This document shows positions 23,711 to 35,742 of a stretch of 64,000 nucleotides of DNA, in pieces. The translations under genes and the position numbers were made by a program. The notes under the pieces are model-generated. The model had not been told where the DNA came from. It did no database searches and saw nothing but the letters and a program-made list of their open reading frames with translations. Each line of letters starts with the position of its first letter. Positions within the stretch are counted from its first letter, which is position 1. The stretch is from Ceratorhiza oryzae-sativae (Eukaryota > Basidiomycota > Agaricomycetes > Cantharellales > Ceratobasidiaceae), in contig JARWMV010000252.1 of NCBI GenBank assembly GCA_030998015.1, positions 620,001 to 684,000 of the forward strand. The letters are read 5' to 3'.

Positions 23711-26700
23711 GCGGGTTCCGGGCCCTTGGTACTTTGCTGATGATATCACGCGCAGACTTGATAGCATAGGCAACCTATTATACGTAGTGTTTCAGCAACA
23801 GCAGAAAAGTAGGGGCTGGGATGTATCTTACGCTTGTAAGGGTCGGGTTGCATGCGGTAGAATCCGGGATAACATTGTTTCCTCCGACATACACGTTATC
23901 CATAATCCAGAGCTTGGAGTTCTCATTGGCAACGGACTCCTTCCCGGACTCATCCTTTGGCGCTTTCCCGACGCGCGTGGTGCCGGTAATGTGCAGAACC
24001 AGACCGGGTTGCTAATGACACTCGGTATGAGTACGTCGGCAAATTTTATCCATCCCACGCACCATAAACTGAGGCAAGGAGCCGGGGAGATACGCGCCCA
24101 ATACGTTCGCAACATCACACATATCTTGCATCATCCTATTTGCGCCGCATGTTTGAGCACCTAAAGCAGTTTGATAGAGCCATTACTACTCACTCGTGAT
24201 CGCGTTCAGCATCCTTTGCGCCGCGAGTTACATGGAACTTTTTGCCAGCGTTATTAAAGGACAACAGCCCGAGCGGGAGACTTACAGTAGCCTGAGGCAT
24301 GCCGTAGCCATCCGTGGTACCGCTCAGCTTCGTGTTGGCAGCGACACTTTTGTCTTGGATCTCGATGGGGTCCGCGAAGGTAACACGGTTCTTCTTGTCA
24401 ATATCTTGCCTTCCAAAGAATCGCAGGTCGACGACGGTGCTGTAAACAAACCACAGGTGAGCATTTCATAAACCACAGAAGTCTTGGATACGAACCGTGG
24501 ATCGGCTGGAAGGGAAATACATGAGCATATAGACACTATCGCATCGTTTGTTCGACATACCTCGGGGACCAACGTCTCCATACGCAAAGGCATCACGATG
24601 GATCTGGACGTGGTATTGCTTTCCAGACGAGTAACGCAACGTGACCTGAGGCTCGGGGTCGTTGAATGGAATCGGCAAAGGATCCTCCTCGTGCTTAATC
24701 CGATGGTCATCGATCGCTTTCAAAACGCGTTCGATTGCCTCCCAGGTCTCCTTGTTCTTCTGACTTCGTCTTCTAGTTCCTTGTTTCGCTCCTCGATCCC
24801 TTTATTTTCCCGTTGAATTTCCTCTTCCTCCGTTTTGATATGCTCCTGGTCCTTTTGGATCGCCTCTTGTTCCTCTTTGATCCGCTCCTCGTTTGATTCG
24901 ATCTCCTGCAACTCGTTTCGGATGGCCTCGCCATTGTCTTTAACCCCGATCATATCCTTGGCGATCCTCTCCAGCTCGATTGCAATAGATTTCTTGACCA
25001 GCTCGATCCTTTCCTGTACGTTTCCGGCATTGAAGCTGTCATGGCTGCTCTGATACTTCTTCAATCGCTCTGCGAGCCTTGCGAGGTCTTCTGCATGGTC
25101 TTCGAGATTGTCCATCCACTGCTCGATATTCCTTTGGTGGCCTTCCATCTCCTGCTGTTGCGATTCGAGCACCTTCTGGTGTCTGCCGAGAGCCTCTTGT
25201 CGTGCCTCCAGTACTGCCCGCCTCCTTTCGACCACCTGGCGCCGACTCTCGACCTCCTTCTCACGCTCTTGCACATCCGCCCGCTTCCTTTCCACCTCCT
25301 CCAGGCCCTTTAAGTACCTTTCCATTTGATCACCGGCCTCTTTCAATTTCGTATCGAGTTCAGCCTTTTTCGCATCGAGCTCCGCCTGATACGCTTTGGC
25401 CCGCTCTTTGTATTCGGTCAGATCTTCGATCAGGGAGCGCTTGAGCACAATCTACGAATTACTCAGTCAAACGTGAGGTTAGGCATGTATGCGCACCAGC
25501 ATACCTGGCAGAAAGAGAGCGACTGTTCGGTGAGATACTCGCCCAGCCCATCGGGTTTAATATCGCTGTTGAACAGGATCTGAGGCGTCCCGACAGCCCC
25601 ACATGCGATGACGTATTGCTGCGATGAGTTGGTTCGATTAGTACATCAAGTCGCTTTTTCCAAAACAAGCAAGCACCTTTGCGCGAACAATGTAATCCTT
25701 GTTCTGCTTCAGATCACGACAAAGGACACGGTCCACCACCTTTGGATTCTCCTTGCTACGGATCAGTTTAGTCACCCTCGTCTCTGGGGACAAGCGGAAG
25801 CGTGGGTCTGGTTGGGTAGCCCATTTCCCGAGGACGGTGTCGACGGCAGACCAGGTGACGAATTCCGGGTTTTCGGCGTTGCGTTTCACCGCAAGAGGGA
25901 GGTTTGCAACTATACGCTTTTCGACATCTTGCCCCTCTGTCTTTTTCTGCTGTTCGTCCGCTTCGAAGTAAGCGATGAGTGCATTCTTGACGAGGTTGTG
26001 CCGAATCGAATGATCAAACTCGTTCTCGTTGACGTTTAGCAAGACGCGAGCCTCTTCAAGTAACCGCATGAACTCGTCCTTCTCAATCGGACACTCCTTC
26101 ATCTCGTCCTCGTGCGGGAAAGCTAGGTTTAGAGTAAGCGATGGAAAGATAAGCTAGCATGGCCAACATACGGCAAGCACAGGTCCAATGAGTGGCCATC
26201 CCGCCAACTGTTCTCGTCATGTAGCTCATTAAGTTCTCGCTAGCCTTCTGAGCGGGGTTGTGGTATGACTGAACAAGAGGCCTATCGCGACTATGGGTCC
26301 AAGCGACTTCTCCGAGAGTAGGCATGTGAGTGTCTTGAGGCGGCACCGAAATGGGTTGGAGAGCGCCTTTGATGACGTTCACTAGAACGACGGATAGAAA
26401 TGTGAACTGTCTTGGCGATTGTATGCAATCTTTTTCTCCTACCGAAAGCATCGATATCCTTTTGGTATCTTGAAATAATGCTTCAGTGAAAGGTAGATTA
26501 AAATGTCGCTTCAATCCGTACTCACTTGATAGAGTTTTTGTGGTGAGCGCCGATAACCGGGTTGTCCTGAGAGCCTATGTCCGCCATATAGACCCTGGCA
26601 GTTGGGTGTTCTTCCAAAATCTTGCGACAAAAAGTGGCTCTAAAAAGAATCTATCAATGGACTTGTCAGAGATTATATGCCAGAGAGCTTGCCCAATCGG

Positions 26701-26787
26701 CCCACTGCCAGCAATGAAGACATCGGTCTCCCTCACTGGAAGTGTAGCATAATACGCTTCGGGATCCATTTTCTGAGATCCAGCCAT
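23711..26787 (-). CDS. pyranose 2-oxidase module with coiled-coil insertion
   Basis: Pyranose 2-oxidase (GMC family) oxidises D-glucose at C2 with O2, giving 2-keto-glucose and H2O2. It starts at 26787 ([20 protein letters not shown]). The FAD motif [14 protein letters not shown] is split by a GC-AG intron. Next come [20 protein letters not shown] and [20 protein letters not shown], then the flavinylation motif [15 protein letters not shown], whose His normally carries covalent [20 protein letters not shown] and EQSLSFCQ precede a long coiled coil. After it are [47 protein letters not shown], the catalytic [13 protein letters not shown] (His), [11 protein letters not shown] and [19 protein letters not shown] (Asn). 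A 10-nt exon lies at 24496-24505. One base is missing near 24756. No signal peptide is seen. Confidence 0.85.
24760..25418 (-). other. ~220-residue heptad-repeat coiled-coil insert in pyranose oxidase
   Basis: This part of one long oxidase exon follows [10 protein letters not shown] and precedes [20 protein letters not shown] and the conserved DPLPIPF block. The first arm runs in strict sevens: [43 protein letters not shown] turn-like segment ([11 protein letters not shown]) follows. The second arm again runs in sevens: [42 protein letters not shown]. This predicts an antiparallel coiled-coil hairpin whose two ends sit together on the enzyme surface. Confidence 0.75.
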
Positions 26788-29700
26788 GTTGTAAAATCGA
26801 AAGATTGAGGGGCACAACGACCACTACACAACGCTGGCTTCTTTTATACTGGATTTCCCAGCTATTGTAGGCGCAAGTTTGGCTACACCGCTCCTCGAAC
26901 GATCCGAAAGATAAGTCGCTGTCAATTGCCTTGACACCCCATTGCGGCAACACGGAAGGCGGTCGACTCACCCATTTCCTTAACCAGACTCGCGACCATG
27001 TGCACCATAGGGATTGTAACCTTAATGATTGCATGGTTTATCCACCGGCGACCGTGTGACTCTGCGCTCGGCCGATAGTTCTATCTAGAACAAAGTTGGG
27101 CAGCGAGTGTATGCATTGAGGGTAGCGGTGACCTCAGATCGTTGGACACGGGGCCCCCGCTGAAGCGAACTGTCATTCCGGGACAACAAGTTTGCGGATC
27201 GGTCGACATGTCTGTGGTCTTGTTCGCTCCGCCAGATCTCTTCGATCAAAGAACCATGATCCCAACGGCAGGACTCGACCGATTCAGTACCTCGAATTCA
27301 ACGTGCGGAATTGGCCCTATTGCAAGGTAGCCTATAACGTATTGCAAACCCCTATCGAAATGGATCTGATTCTACTAACATAGTGTGAAAGCGCATTCAT
27401 CCGTACTAAGATAAGGCAGATGGTATTATCTAAGGCCTTCGGTTGCTCCAAATGAAAACTGCTTACCCGTTCTTGAATCTCCCGTCCACCACACACCCTC
27501 ATTTTAGCCACTGTTTATTCTGGGCTGCGAGAATGCCCGTCCTTATCTAGGATACCGTATCGTGGCCGATGAGCTTGACAAAGGCGTCGTCGATAAGGTT
27601 AACTTTTATTCGGCCCGGAACTAATAGCCAAGGATTAGACAAAATCGCCGCTGTGACGCAGGCAAAACGGTATTTTAGTTGAAGAACGAGCGACAAAAAC
27701 CTCTTACGCTACGCTCTGGAGGTTTTCGTGTTATTTAGCTCAAGCGCTTAGCGATGACCAAACTCAAGTGATCCATTTCGCCCAAGTGGGAATGTTGGCG
27801 ATCACAGGATTCCCAAGGTACCATCCGTAAAACCTTACGGTTTCTGGAATGAAGCGAACAATGCCTTCTGCGTACCAGCCTGCAGGGCTGCACTCTCGAG
27901 TGTCTCGGCCCTCTCCGACGATCGCACCGGGACATACGGACGCCGCTAAGAATTCGCAAGATATTCTGGGGGCTAGCCCGAATAGTATTGCCACGATTAA
28001 GATGGTCGTAACGAGAGAAGATCAACCTCGAGCCGAATTAGAAAGGATCCACTGTTGTGCAGCGGCTCTGGCGGATGAACCTGAGGTTAAACACGATGTA
28101 GTCTACCATGGCTCATGTTTGTGACGTACGGGAAGGTATGGCATCGCTGTTGGAGCATAGGCATTTTGTTGACGCAGAATGAGAGTAATATTGTCGAAAT
28201 ACTATAGGATCCGATAGTAAAATTTCGTACTTCAGATCCAACGGCAGCATCCCATTCTGAATACTTCCGTTAGAGTACTACAGAGTACAAGGCGCGAACT
28301 CACCCCAATTTTTATCTCGCTTCATCAATGCCCAGTGTTCCTAGCTCTTCGTTTACCCATCGGGTAGATCGTTCACGGCCGAACGACACTCTGTGTTCGG
28401 CCCGTGAATACCACCAAATTGGAGCCACCCTCGTTCTTTCATCGTGCCTACCTCGTCTGATATTGCATCGACGTGGGACCATTGGTGGGAGCCATCACTG
28501 CAGACCTGTTGACTTGACCGGCCCACCCCCTTGGCGATCTGTTTGAACTCAGCTCAGCATTGGCGAAACTGTTGTTAGAACAACCGTAGGGCGCTCCCCT
28601 TTGCCTTCGTACAGGTATTGACAGACACCAGCAATGCTGGCGGTATTACGTCTTGTGTGCGGGGAGTGATTTGATGTGTTAGAAATTGCTGCACGTGATG
28701 AAACCACATGAGGATAACCATTGTGAGGAAGCACACATACAGCGTACTACCCAATTTATAAGACAGTTAGCTTCGTCAACCGGTGGACACCAAGTCACCT
28801 CATTGAGGCCCCGAACAACAGGCGGCGACGTTGTAACGGAAGAAAATCTATTTGAACCAACCCCGACTCTAATAGTAAAGCCTGGCCTGGTTTTAGGATC
28901 AGAAATCAAGCAATATGGTCGCAGCTAAATACGCCATGAATACACCATATCCAGACGAAGAGAGTTACGATCCCTAGCCAAAGGTTGGGCACTGATACGA
29001 TTTCGAAATTGGTCAACCTACATAATTAGCGCCCGTCCCAACGTATGACTCTACTAAAAGCCGAAAGTCTAACTAGCGCGAACTAGCCACGCAGCTCTAA
29101 GTAAGCCTTGGAGGGCGAACCAGAGCCAAAGCGTCACCAGCTTCCGGCGCTGGCAGGATCCAGTAAGCGCTCCAAAACTAACCGAGTCGGCGATGCACTA
29201 CTGCATGCTAGCTAGAAATTGGGGGGTTGAAGAGATAGAGTATTTGAGGTTGCTAAAAGGCAAGTAGTCAGCCCATGCAAGATGCTCTAGCTCTTGTTGT
29301 ATACTCGGAAACGGACCCAGAATGTATTACCACCAACCTGGCCTCCGGGTTTACAACCGGCAAAGATTGTACAGGACGAGACGAAGTCTACCTGTGGAAG
29401 CTGCACTGCCGACGAGACGATGATGGTTTATTCCAGCGGTAGCCGCGCAATGCGGAAATGCGAACGAGAACGAACAAGACGTGAATATCTTGGACCGGTC
29501 CATCTCACGGTACAAAAACGTCAAAGGCACGCCACGTAACCGCAAACTAAACGAGGACGATGGCGCAGTTCAAAGGCGTCAGTCATTCGTGGACATATCT
29601 TAAATATACATGAATAATATCCCGGGGCCCCTACGCAACCGATGGCGTTTCTTACCCCGTAACCTCAAGTGAGTCCAGGTTGAGTCGACGAAGCGCCGAA

Positions 29701-32700
29701 ACACCTGCACCTGCGACAAGTAAGCGCTGTGGCGTGTCTGGCTGTTTGGCTTTAATAGCAAGGAAGCGGCACTCGCGATTTGCCTGGTGATCTCTGATGG
29801 GCGCTTAGTCGATCGCGTGGCGCTCTTGGACCCGGAGCAACTTCGATCCTCCTCGTCGAGGGAATCCCATCCAATGGAACTAAACTGCGAAGCCACTAAA
29901 TCCTCTTTCGAGGTAGAATTCAGCGAGAGAGCTCTTCAACCAGTCGCGAAGTACAGACAGGAATCTGATAAACCTGTTTTATTTTCCTCATCTCGACTGC
30001 GAGGAGCGATGGATGCCGCTGAACTTCTTAAGATTCTCCTCATTGTTCTGATTGTGTAATTAATTCAAAATGCACTCGATTACATGAAAGGCCTCCCAAG
30101 GGTTGAACAGCTAGTGTAGTGTCTCTGCGGAGCCTATCTGAAGGGTCGATTGAGAGCGACGAAACGGCACGACCCGCTGATCGCTTCGATCTATTCAGCG
30201 TTGATGTGGCATCGTTGATGATATCAACGCCCAGATGATGCGTGCCATCAGCTCGTGATTCTCGCCTTTGCTCTCCCGCTTTACTCTATGTCGCTATACT
30301 CTGCAAACCATTAATACGTTTATCTATCACGTCGCCTGTTCTCTCACTACATGTAGGGATAGTATAAATATGCCTGTACTTCGTCGATGGTTCCCCACCG
30401 GGCAATTTACTCATATTCACTCGTATATCTTCTGGGCCAAAAGCAAATTCGCTAGTTAGGGCTAGTTATCGCCCTGGCTCTACCTAAGCGGAATTGGCAC
30501 CCGGGTAGCTCAGATCAACATGTGCTACTGGCGTTTATTCTGCTTAGGTAGAACCGGCGCTCTGACTAACCCTCGGTAGGGAATTGGATTTTTGCCGAGT
30601 TACTTCCTAAGCGCTTTGAAGCTTTGTGTAATTGAGTGGTGAAACGGACAGTAGTTACCTAATCGCATAATTCTCAACAGCCGCTAACACACAGCCCTCT
30701 TTTCGTGAACGGTCTTCAAGGATAAATCCGAGCTGTGCGCCACTACTATCTTCTCAAGGGTGATATGGCTCAAGCTTAGGACCCAACACATAGGACCGCT
30801 ATTACTCGACCCGAAGGAGGTGTTTGAGGAGCGCTTCCTAGGTGAAATCCACAAAAAATTACGAAGACTTTGTACCGGGAGCGCAGGTAGCACCCCGTAA
30901 TCGCAGCCCATTGGCCTGGTCACCAACGGTATACCTCTTAGATGGTACCTTACCCTCAAGGATCTCCCGGGTACTGATACATATAGATTTGCTATGAAGC
31001 AGGCCATTGGTGACGGGGCAAGTACTTCGGGAAGGAGACGTACATAATGAGTTGGTTATCATTCTGGGACATCTTTATATGTGCTGACACGCAGCTGTTG
31101 TCTACTGATTCTTTGGACACGGCTGGGTTTCAGCATTGATAATGCGTCGCAGGATGAGAACACTCCCCTGATGCAGAAACCGCAACCGCAGTTGCCCATA
31201 TGGGAATTGACTGTAATTGAGTTGCCACTCCCACTTAGGTCCAACCTCCGCTAGTAACATCCCACATAGGTGTGTTTTACTCGATCCCTCGACATCGTGG
31301 ATATATATATACTGACTACCCCTCCGAGCCAGCCTTGGCTGAGGCACCTGGACGAGCTTTCAAGACACCAAATCGCTACCCGTTCCTCATGGAAGCACCC
31401 AGTATCTTGGCCAGAACACGTGAGGATTCGTATCTGCTCGCCGAGAGCGAGGAAAAACCGTCGGTCGATTGCTGACAATATGCGCATACAAACACGCGCT
31501 TTCTCTTCCGCCAAGAACAAGAAAACTGACCAAGAGTTCTGAACGCAATGCCAATTGCTGATAAAGCCGGGTCTACGAATTCGTCCGCGGCAGTGTCCAA
31601 TTCCTATGTGTTCTTTTCTCATTTCGCGCTTACTCGTGGTTCGGAATGCCATGCGAGTTTGGTTTGTCGTCAGCGCTCACTCGGGGAATGGGGCTCTGGA
31701 TGTTAAGAAAATGCCATGAATCGATCGACGCAGTCGTTCTGATCTACGTGGGTCCTCTCGCAGCCCTCCTACCTCGGCCATCAATCTGCGGTTCGAGAAC
31801 TACAAAAGAGCCGAGAGACCCCATATTGGCCGTACAACCATTTTGCCAAACGTGCGTGTGCCTGCATTATGGATAGTCCTCGAGCTTGGAGTGGATAAAG
31901 AGCGATAGTAGCGATTGAATGTCGAGAAGCCCCAACAACACATGCCAGCACGGAGCAAGTGCATCCCAACCACCACCACGTCCCATATCTACATGCAGGT
32001 ACCGCTCAATAGCGTTTAATACTGTTCGTGCTAGATTGGAAATTTGGGAGGTCTACTCTCATAATTTCACCCTGAGTATTGCCTCACAACGAAGAAAGAA
32101 CCCCTGCGGGAACTGAACCTAAATCCAGGCTTTAGGGGGTACGGAGTATAAAATAAAATAAAACGCGCGACTCGTATTTGTTTCCGTAGCTAGATTGATT
32201 AAACGCCCCGTCAACTTTTCCCGGTACCGGTTCGCAAATAGTAATTTTCCCCCAGGTGCCGAGAAAAAAATCTCAAGGTTGGTCGGTTGGCTTGCACCTT
32301 TCGGCAAGGAAAGGCATCCTTTTTGAATTGGTACGAGTACAGACCACTCTCCGTAATCGATTTGTTTCTTTTTTCGAAAATGGCTAGGGAGGGATTGAAA
32401 ATTTCGGCTCTTGGACTTTGGGCGCTCGGTTCAGAGACCCAAGAGGAGGTGTATGCACACGTGATGGGTAGGATCACAAGACAACACCGCTTAACGGCAA
32501 GCGCCGCCTTGCGGAAGGAATACCCAAACCTAGAGCAACTCGAAATGGGATCACTACCGTATTCCTAGAGGCGTTTCGGCTTTGCCCACCAATACGTTCA
32601 CCCTTGGCAGTCATAAGCCTTGATCCTTAGCTTACAGAAATACAGAAAACGAGGGAACTGTTGCGGTCCCCATGTTTTATCCTGACTAGATGTAAGGTAT

Positions 32701-33388
32701 CGATCGATAGGAAGACGTTTCTAAGCCTACGATGAGGAGTGCTCAGGCATTGTTTTCGGGTGGGGCGACCAGACAGCTTGACCCAGATGTATGCGCGCAT
32801 AGGCTCATCAAGCACGGCTCTTGGATGGCCTTTTTTCCTACTACATTGGCTCTAGGTAATATAAACGACAGCACCCTCGTGACTGTTTTATTAGATCAAA
32901 CGGCCAGTATTCAAGCTCGGTGGTTATTTATATACAAGTGTGATGGAATAGACAGCGTGAGGGAGAGGTATCACGGTCCGAGTAAAAGCCGCGCATAGAC
33001 CGCGTCTCAAGCTGCGACCCAGTTGCAAGTATCACTGCAGCGCTCGTGATTCGGGAACCCTGCTCGCACAAAAAGCGCGCGTCGGACAAGAGATCCCACA
33101 AATCACTCGGGAGTTGTACTAGACTAGGGCATGACTTTGATGACGACAGCGGGGATATTCATATCCCCAATTCAAGTAGTACAAAATACATCAATAAATA
33201 ATGCTTGACAAGACCCAAAGATTGCAGAGAGGGGGAGAAGGAAGGAAAGAAAAAGCGGTGGTATGAGCCATGAAACCCCAGAACCCAAGAAACCCATTAA
33301 GTTAAGATCGTAAAAACTTTTTTCGGTCTGGAGAGAAACGAGTTAGTACGACCAAAACTGGAAAAAAAACAAGCTAAACCAAATTCAC
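26788..33388. other. 6.6-kb stretch without a recognisable gene
   Basis: Only scattered short open frames are present, on both strands, and none shows a family motif or splice-linked neighbours. The first few hundred bases are the upstream region of the pyranose oxidase gene. An imperfect inverted repeat lies at 30460-30572. The stretch may hold decayed mobile or gene sequence, but I see no identifiable domain. Confidence 0.5.
30460..30572. repeat. imperfect inverted repeat, possible MITE-like remnant
   Basis: The left arm, 30460-30494, contains CTCTACCTAAGCGGAAT. The right arm, 30537-30572, read on the minus strand, contains TTCTACCTAAGCAGAAT. Pairing extends with mismatches over about 35 bases around a 42-base centre. 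No clear target-site duplication was found. Confidence 0.4.
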
Positions 33389-34866
33389 CTAGAAAGCAAG
33401 CGATCGGCCAAGTGCACGGACGCTTTCAAACACCACGCCCTCGGCCTCGCACGCCGCGCGTACCTGCTCGCTCATGGCCAGCTCGCCATCCACAACCGTG
33501 ACACGCTTGAGGCCACGCCTGCCCGCATTCTCGAGTGCTTTGACTGTATTCGCACACGGCTGGGTGACCGCAACGTGCCGGGCCTGAATGCCCAGCAATA
33601 AATCTGGTGTAGCTGTGCACGGCTTGTTGAGCACCAGTTCGGAGAGCGTTGGTTGGAGGATCTCGCGCACGACGTTGACATGTTCGGAATCAAAGTAGTG
33701 AAGCCGGAGCGAGCGAAGTGTGGGGACGTGCTCCCTCAGGAGCTCGGCGAGCGCATCGGGCGGTGGGAGGTAGCACAACTCGAGGACCTCCAGTCGGGAT
33801 GGCTTTTGCCGAGACCGAGAGCGCTCGGCTCGACCTTTGGCCTTGACGCTCAGGAGCCAGGTGAGGAGCGCGGGCGAGGGAGGCAGCCTGCCTCGCCAGA
33901 TGAGAGCACGGAGCGAGCAGTCTGGTGCAGGTTCGGATGTGACGGTGCTATCACCCTTGAGCGAGGGTCGCGGGTTGGCTCCCACAGGCGGTGATGGTGC
34001 TACAGGCGAAGCGGGCGGATCGCGTGGGAGCTCCCCGTCGAGAATGAGAGTGTCGAGGTTCGGGGCGAGAGCCCTGACGAGCTGGAATACGGCCGCATGG
34101 GTGTCGGGTTCGTCTGGGGTGCGGGGGGACGAGCCGATGGCGTTGTTTGGATTGAACGCAGAGAGGGCCGAAAATGGGCGTTTCAGGACGTGCACACCGA
34201 GCGTTGTGATGGTGGACGTTTCCCTGAGGCTGTCCATGACAACAGATGAAAAGCCATCGACGCGATCCAGGACGATGTGCACCGAGCCCAGGTGCGGCAA
34301 TCTCCTCAGGAGCACAGCCAAGTGTCGTTCTGTCAAGGCGCCGCTGGCGAGGGCGCAGCAGGCGTTCGGACAAAGTGTGCCGAAATGAGGACATGGCTCG
34401 TCGGGCGGGGCGATGAACACGCGGATGGCGCGCACGAGCAGCGCGAGACTCTGCGCGCGGGACGAGGGCTCGGCGCGATCGATTTGCAGGGCCGACACAA
34501 ACGCCTGGCTGGATCGGTGCGAGCGCGGGTGGGGACCGCAGGGGTCGCAGCGGCGGTAAGCGCCCTGAGCCGAGCAGCGCGCGAGACGCGGGGTGTGACG
34601 TCAGGCCGTGCTTCACGCAGCGCATGCGGCGGCTGCGAGGACGCGAGCAAGACGCCGGGGGTGGCGCGGGCGACGGGCGGCGTGCGGTCGGGCGTGCGCA
34701 GGAGCACGACCTCGCGGAAGAGCACTTGCTGGGCGAGCGGCGCCCACGCAGTGCAGACGAGCGCTGCACTCGAGAGCGTCGCCGTGTCTGGGTGCATCGA
34801 CGCCGACGACGGCTGGTACGCCGCCTCGAGGATCTGGAGGACGAGCTCGGATGCGAGACTGGGCAT
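33389..34866 (-). CDS. F-box-like protein, Agaricomycete type
   Basis: The N-terminus MPSLASELVLQILEAAYQPS, with SSAALVCTAWAPLAQQVLFR close behind, looks like an F-box. F-box proteins recruit substrates to SCF ubiquitin ligases. The long second part has loosely repeated Leu-rich segments (LGSVHIVLDRVDGF, LDTLILDGELP, LRSLRLHYFDSEHVNVV, LSELVLNKPC) and ends VFESVRALGRSLAF at 33389. Two parts in different frames belong together: the N-terminal part ends near 34502 (TDPARR) and the frame of FVSALQIDRAEPSSR continues. One missing base in the AAACG run there would join them. The start at 34866 puts the F-box at the protein's beginning. The substrate is unknown. Confidence 0.6.
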
Positions 34867-35742
34867 GGCTACTGTCGGGCTGGATGAGCCTGATGAAGAA
34901 CGCCAAGCGGGGACAGACTCACAGGGTGTTGCAAGCGAGCTGGTTTTATACGTCGTCGCCAACGGCTATCTGGCGCTGTTGAATGCCGGAAAAGGCTCCG
35001 TTGCTGTCGATACCACGTCGGGTATGTGGGGCCCAGAAACCGGCCAGAGATTAGGTGGGGGCTGGGATGTGCGTGGTGGCGGGGATGGCACGCTATTTAA
35101 TCAAGTGTGTCCTTCGGCGCATCATCCCTCGCACCGACCGGATCAATGGCAGGCTAATCGGCCCATCCATCGGGATCGTCAAAGGAGCTGTCGACGCCGC
35201 ATGGTTCTGGGGTGTAGGCTTCTGAGCCAGCCTATGCTTTGTTGTGTTCAGCGCGTTGTCGGGCGGCGGAACCTCCAACAGGGCCCAGACTGCGGCAAGC
35301 GCCGTCGCTGCCGCAGAATAAACCCCGCCGTGATGGACGATCAGACGGCGTTGCTCCTCGGTCGGCACGACCAATTCCACATTAAACGCGCAATCATCAA
35401 ATAGCATTCCTACACCCCTGGCATGCGCATCCTCTATTTTTACGCCTTTGCATATCGTCCAAACCCTTTAATTTGCCACCTCCCAACTCAAGTCTCAAGC
35501 CAGACAGACCCACCGGAGAGGCCTACCTCCGAGTCGAATGGCACCTCTCGCTGCTCACACACACCCACGGCCATGCACGCACACCGTCGTCCAGTCAATT
35601 AGGAAACAATGCTCGAGAACCCACCTATCTTCCTCTAATATGACTTGTGCCCTTACAATAAACCCCCATGATTTCATAACACAAAGCCAACTCCTGTTTC
35701 GTGCACTGCACAGGGTTCCCCGAATTCACGTCCAGCTCCTAT
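34867..35742. other. intergenic between two F-box-like genes
   Basis: This is the upstream region of the gene starting at 34866 and the 3' flank of the next minus-strand gene. I see no RNA gene or domain. Confidence 0.45.

Noticed and set aside
24835..25444. Plus-strand open frames rich in Leu/Ser opposite the coiled coil
   Set aside because: Antisense shadows of the regular heptad codons on the minus strand.
27764..27994. Minus-strand open frame with membrane-like start and YAEGIVRFIPETVRFYGW
   Set aside because: No family recognised, a stop immediately upstream and no splice-linked neighbour; too weak to call a gene.
30500..30575. tRNA-like A-box (GGGTAGCTCAG)
   Set aside because: No matching B-box (GGTTCGA-type) or cloverleaf follows; the sequence is part of an inverted repeat.
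30684..31062. Possible decayed coding stretch on the plus strand (DPKEVFEERFLGE, LKDLPGTDTYRFAMKQ)
   Set aside because: Stops interrupt it and no family is recognisable.
32514..32530. Sequence similar to the first bases of the window (AAGGAATACCCAAAC)
   Set aside because: The match is about 15 bases only and does not extend, so chance is likely.
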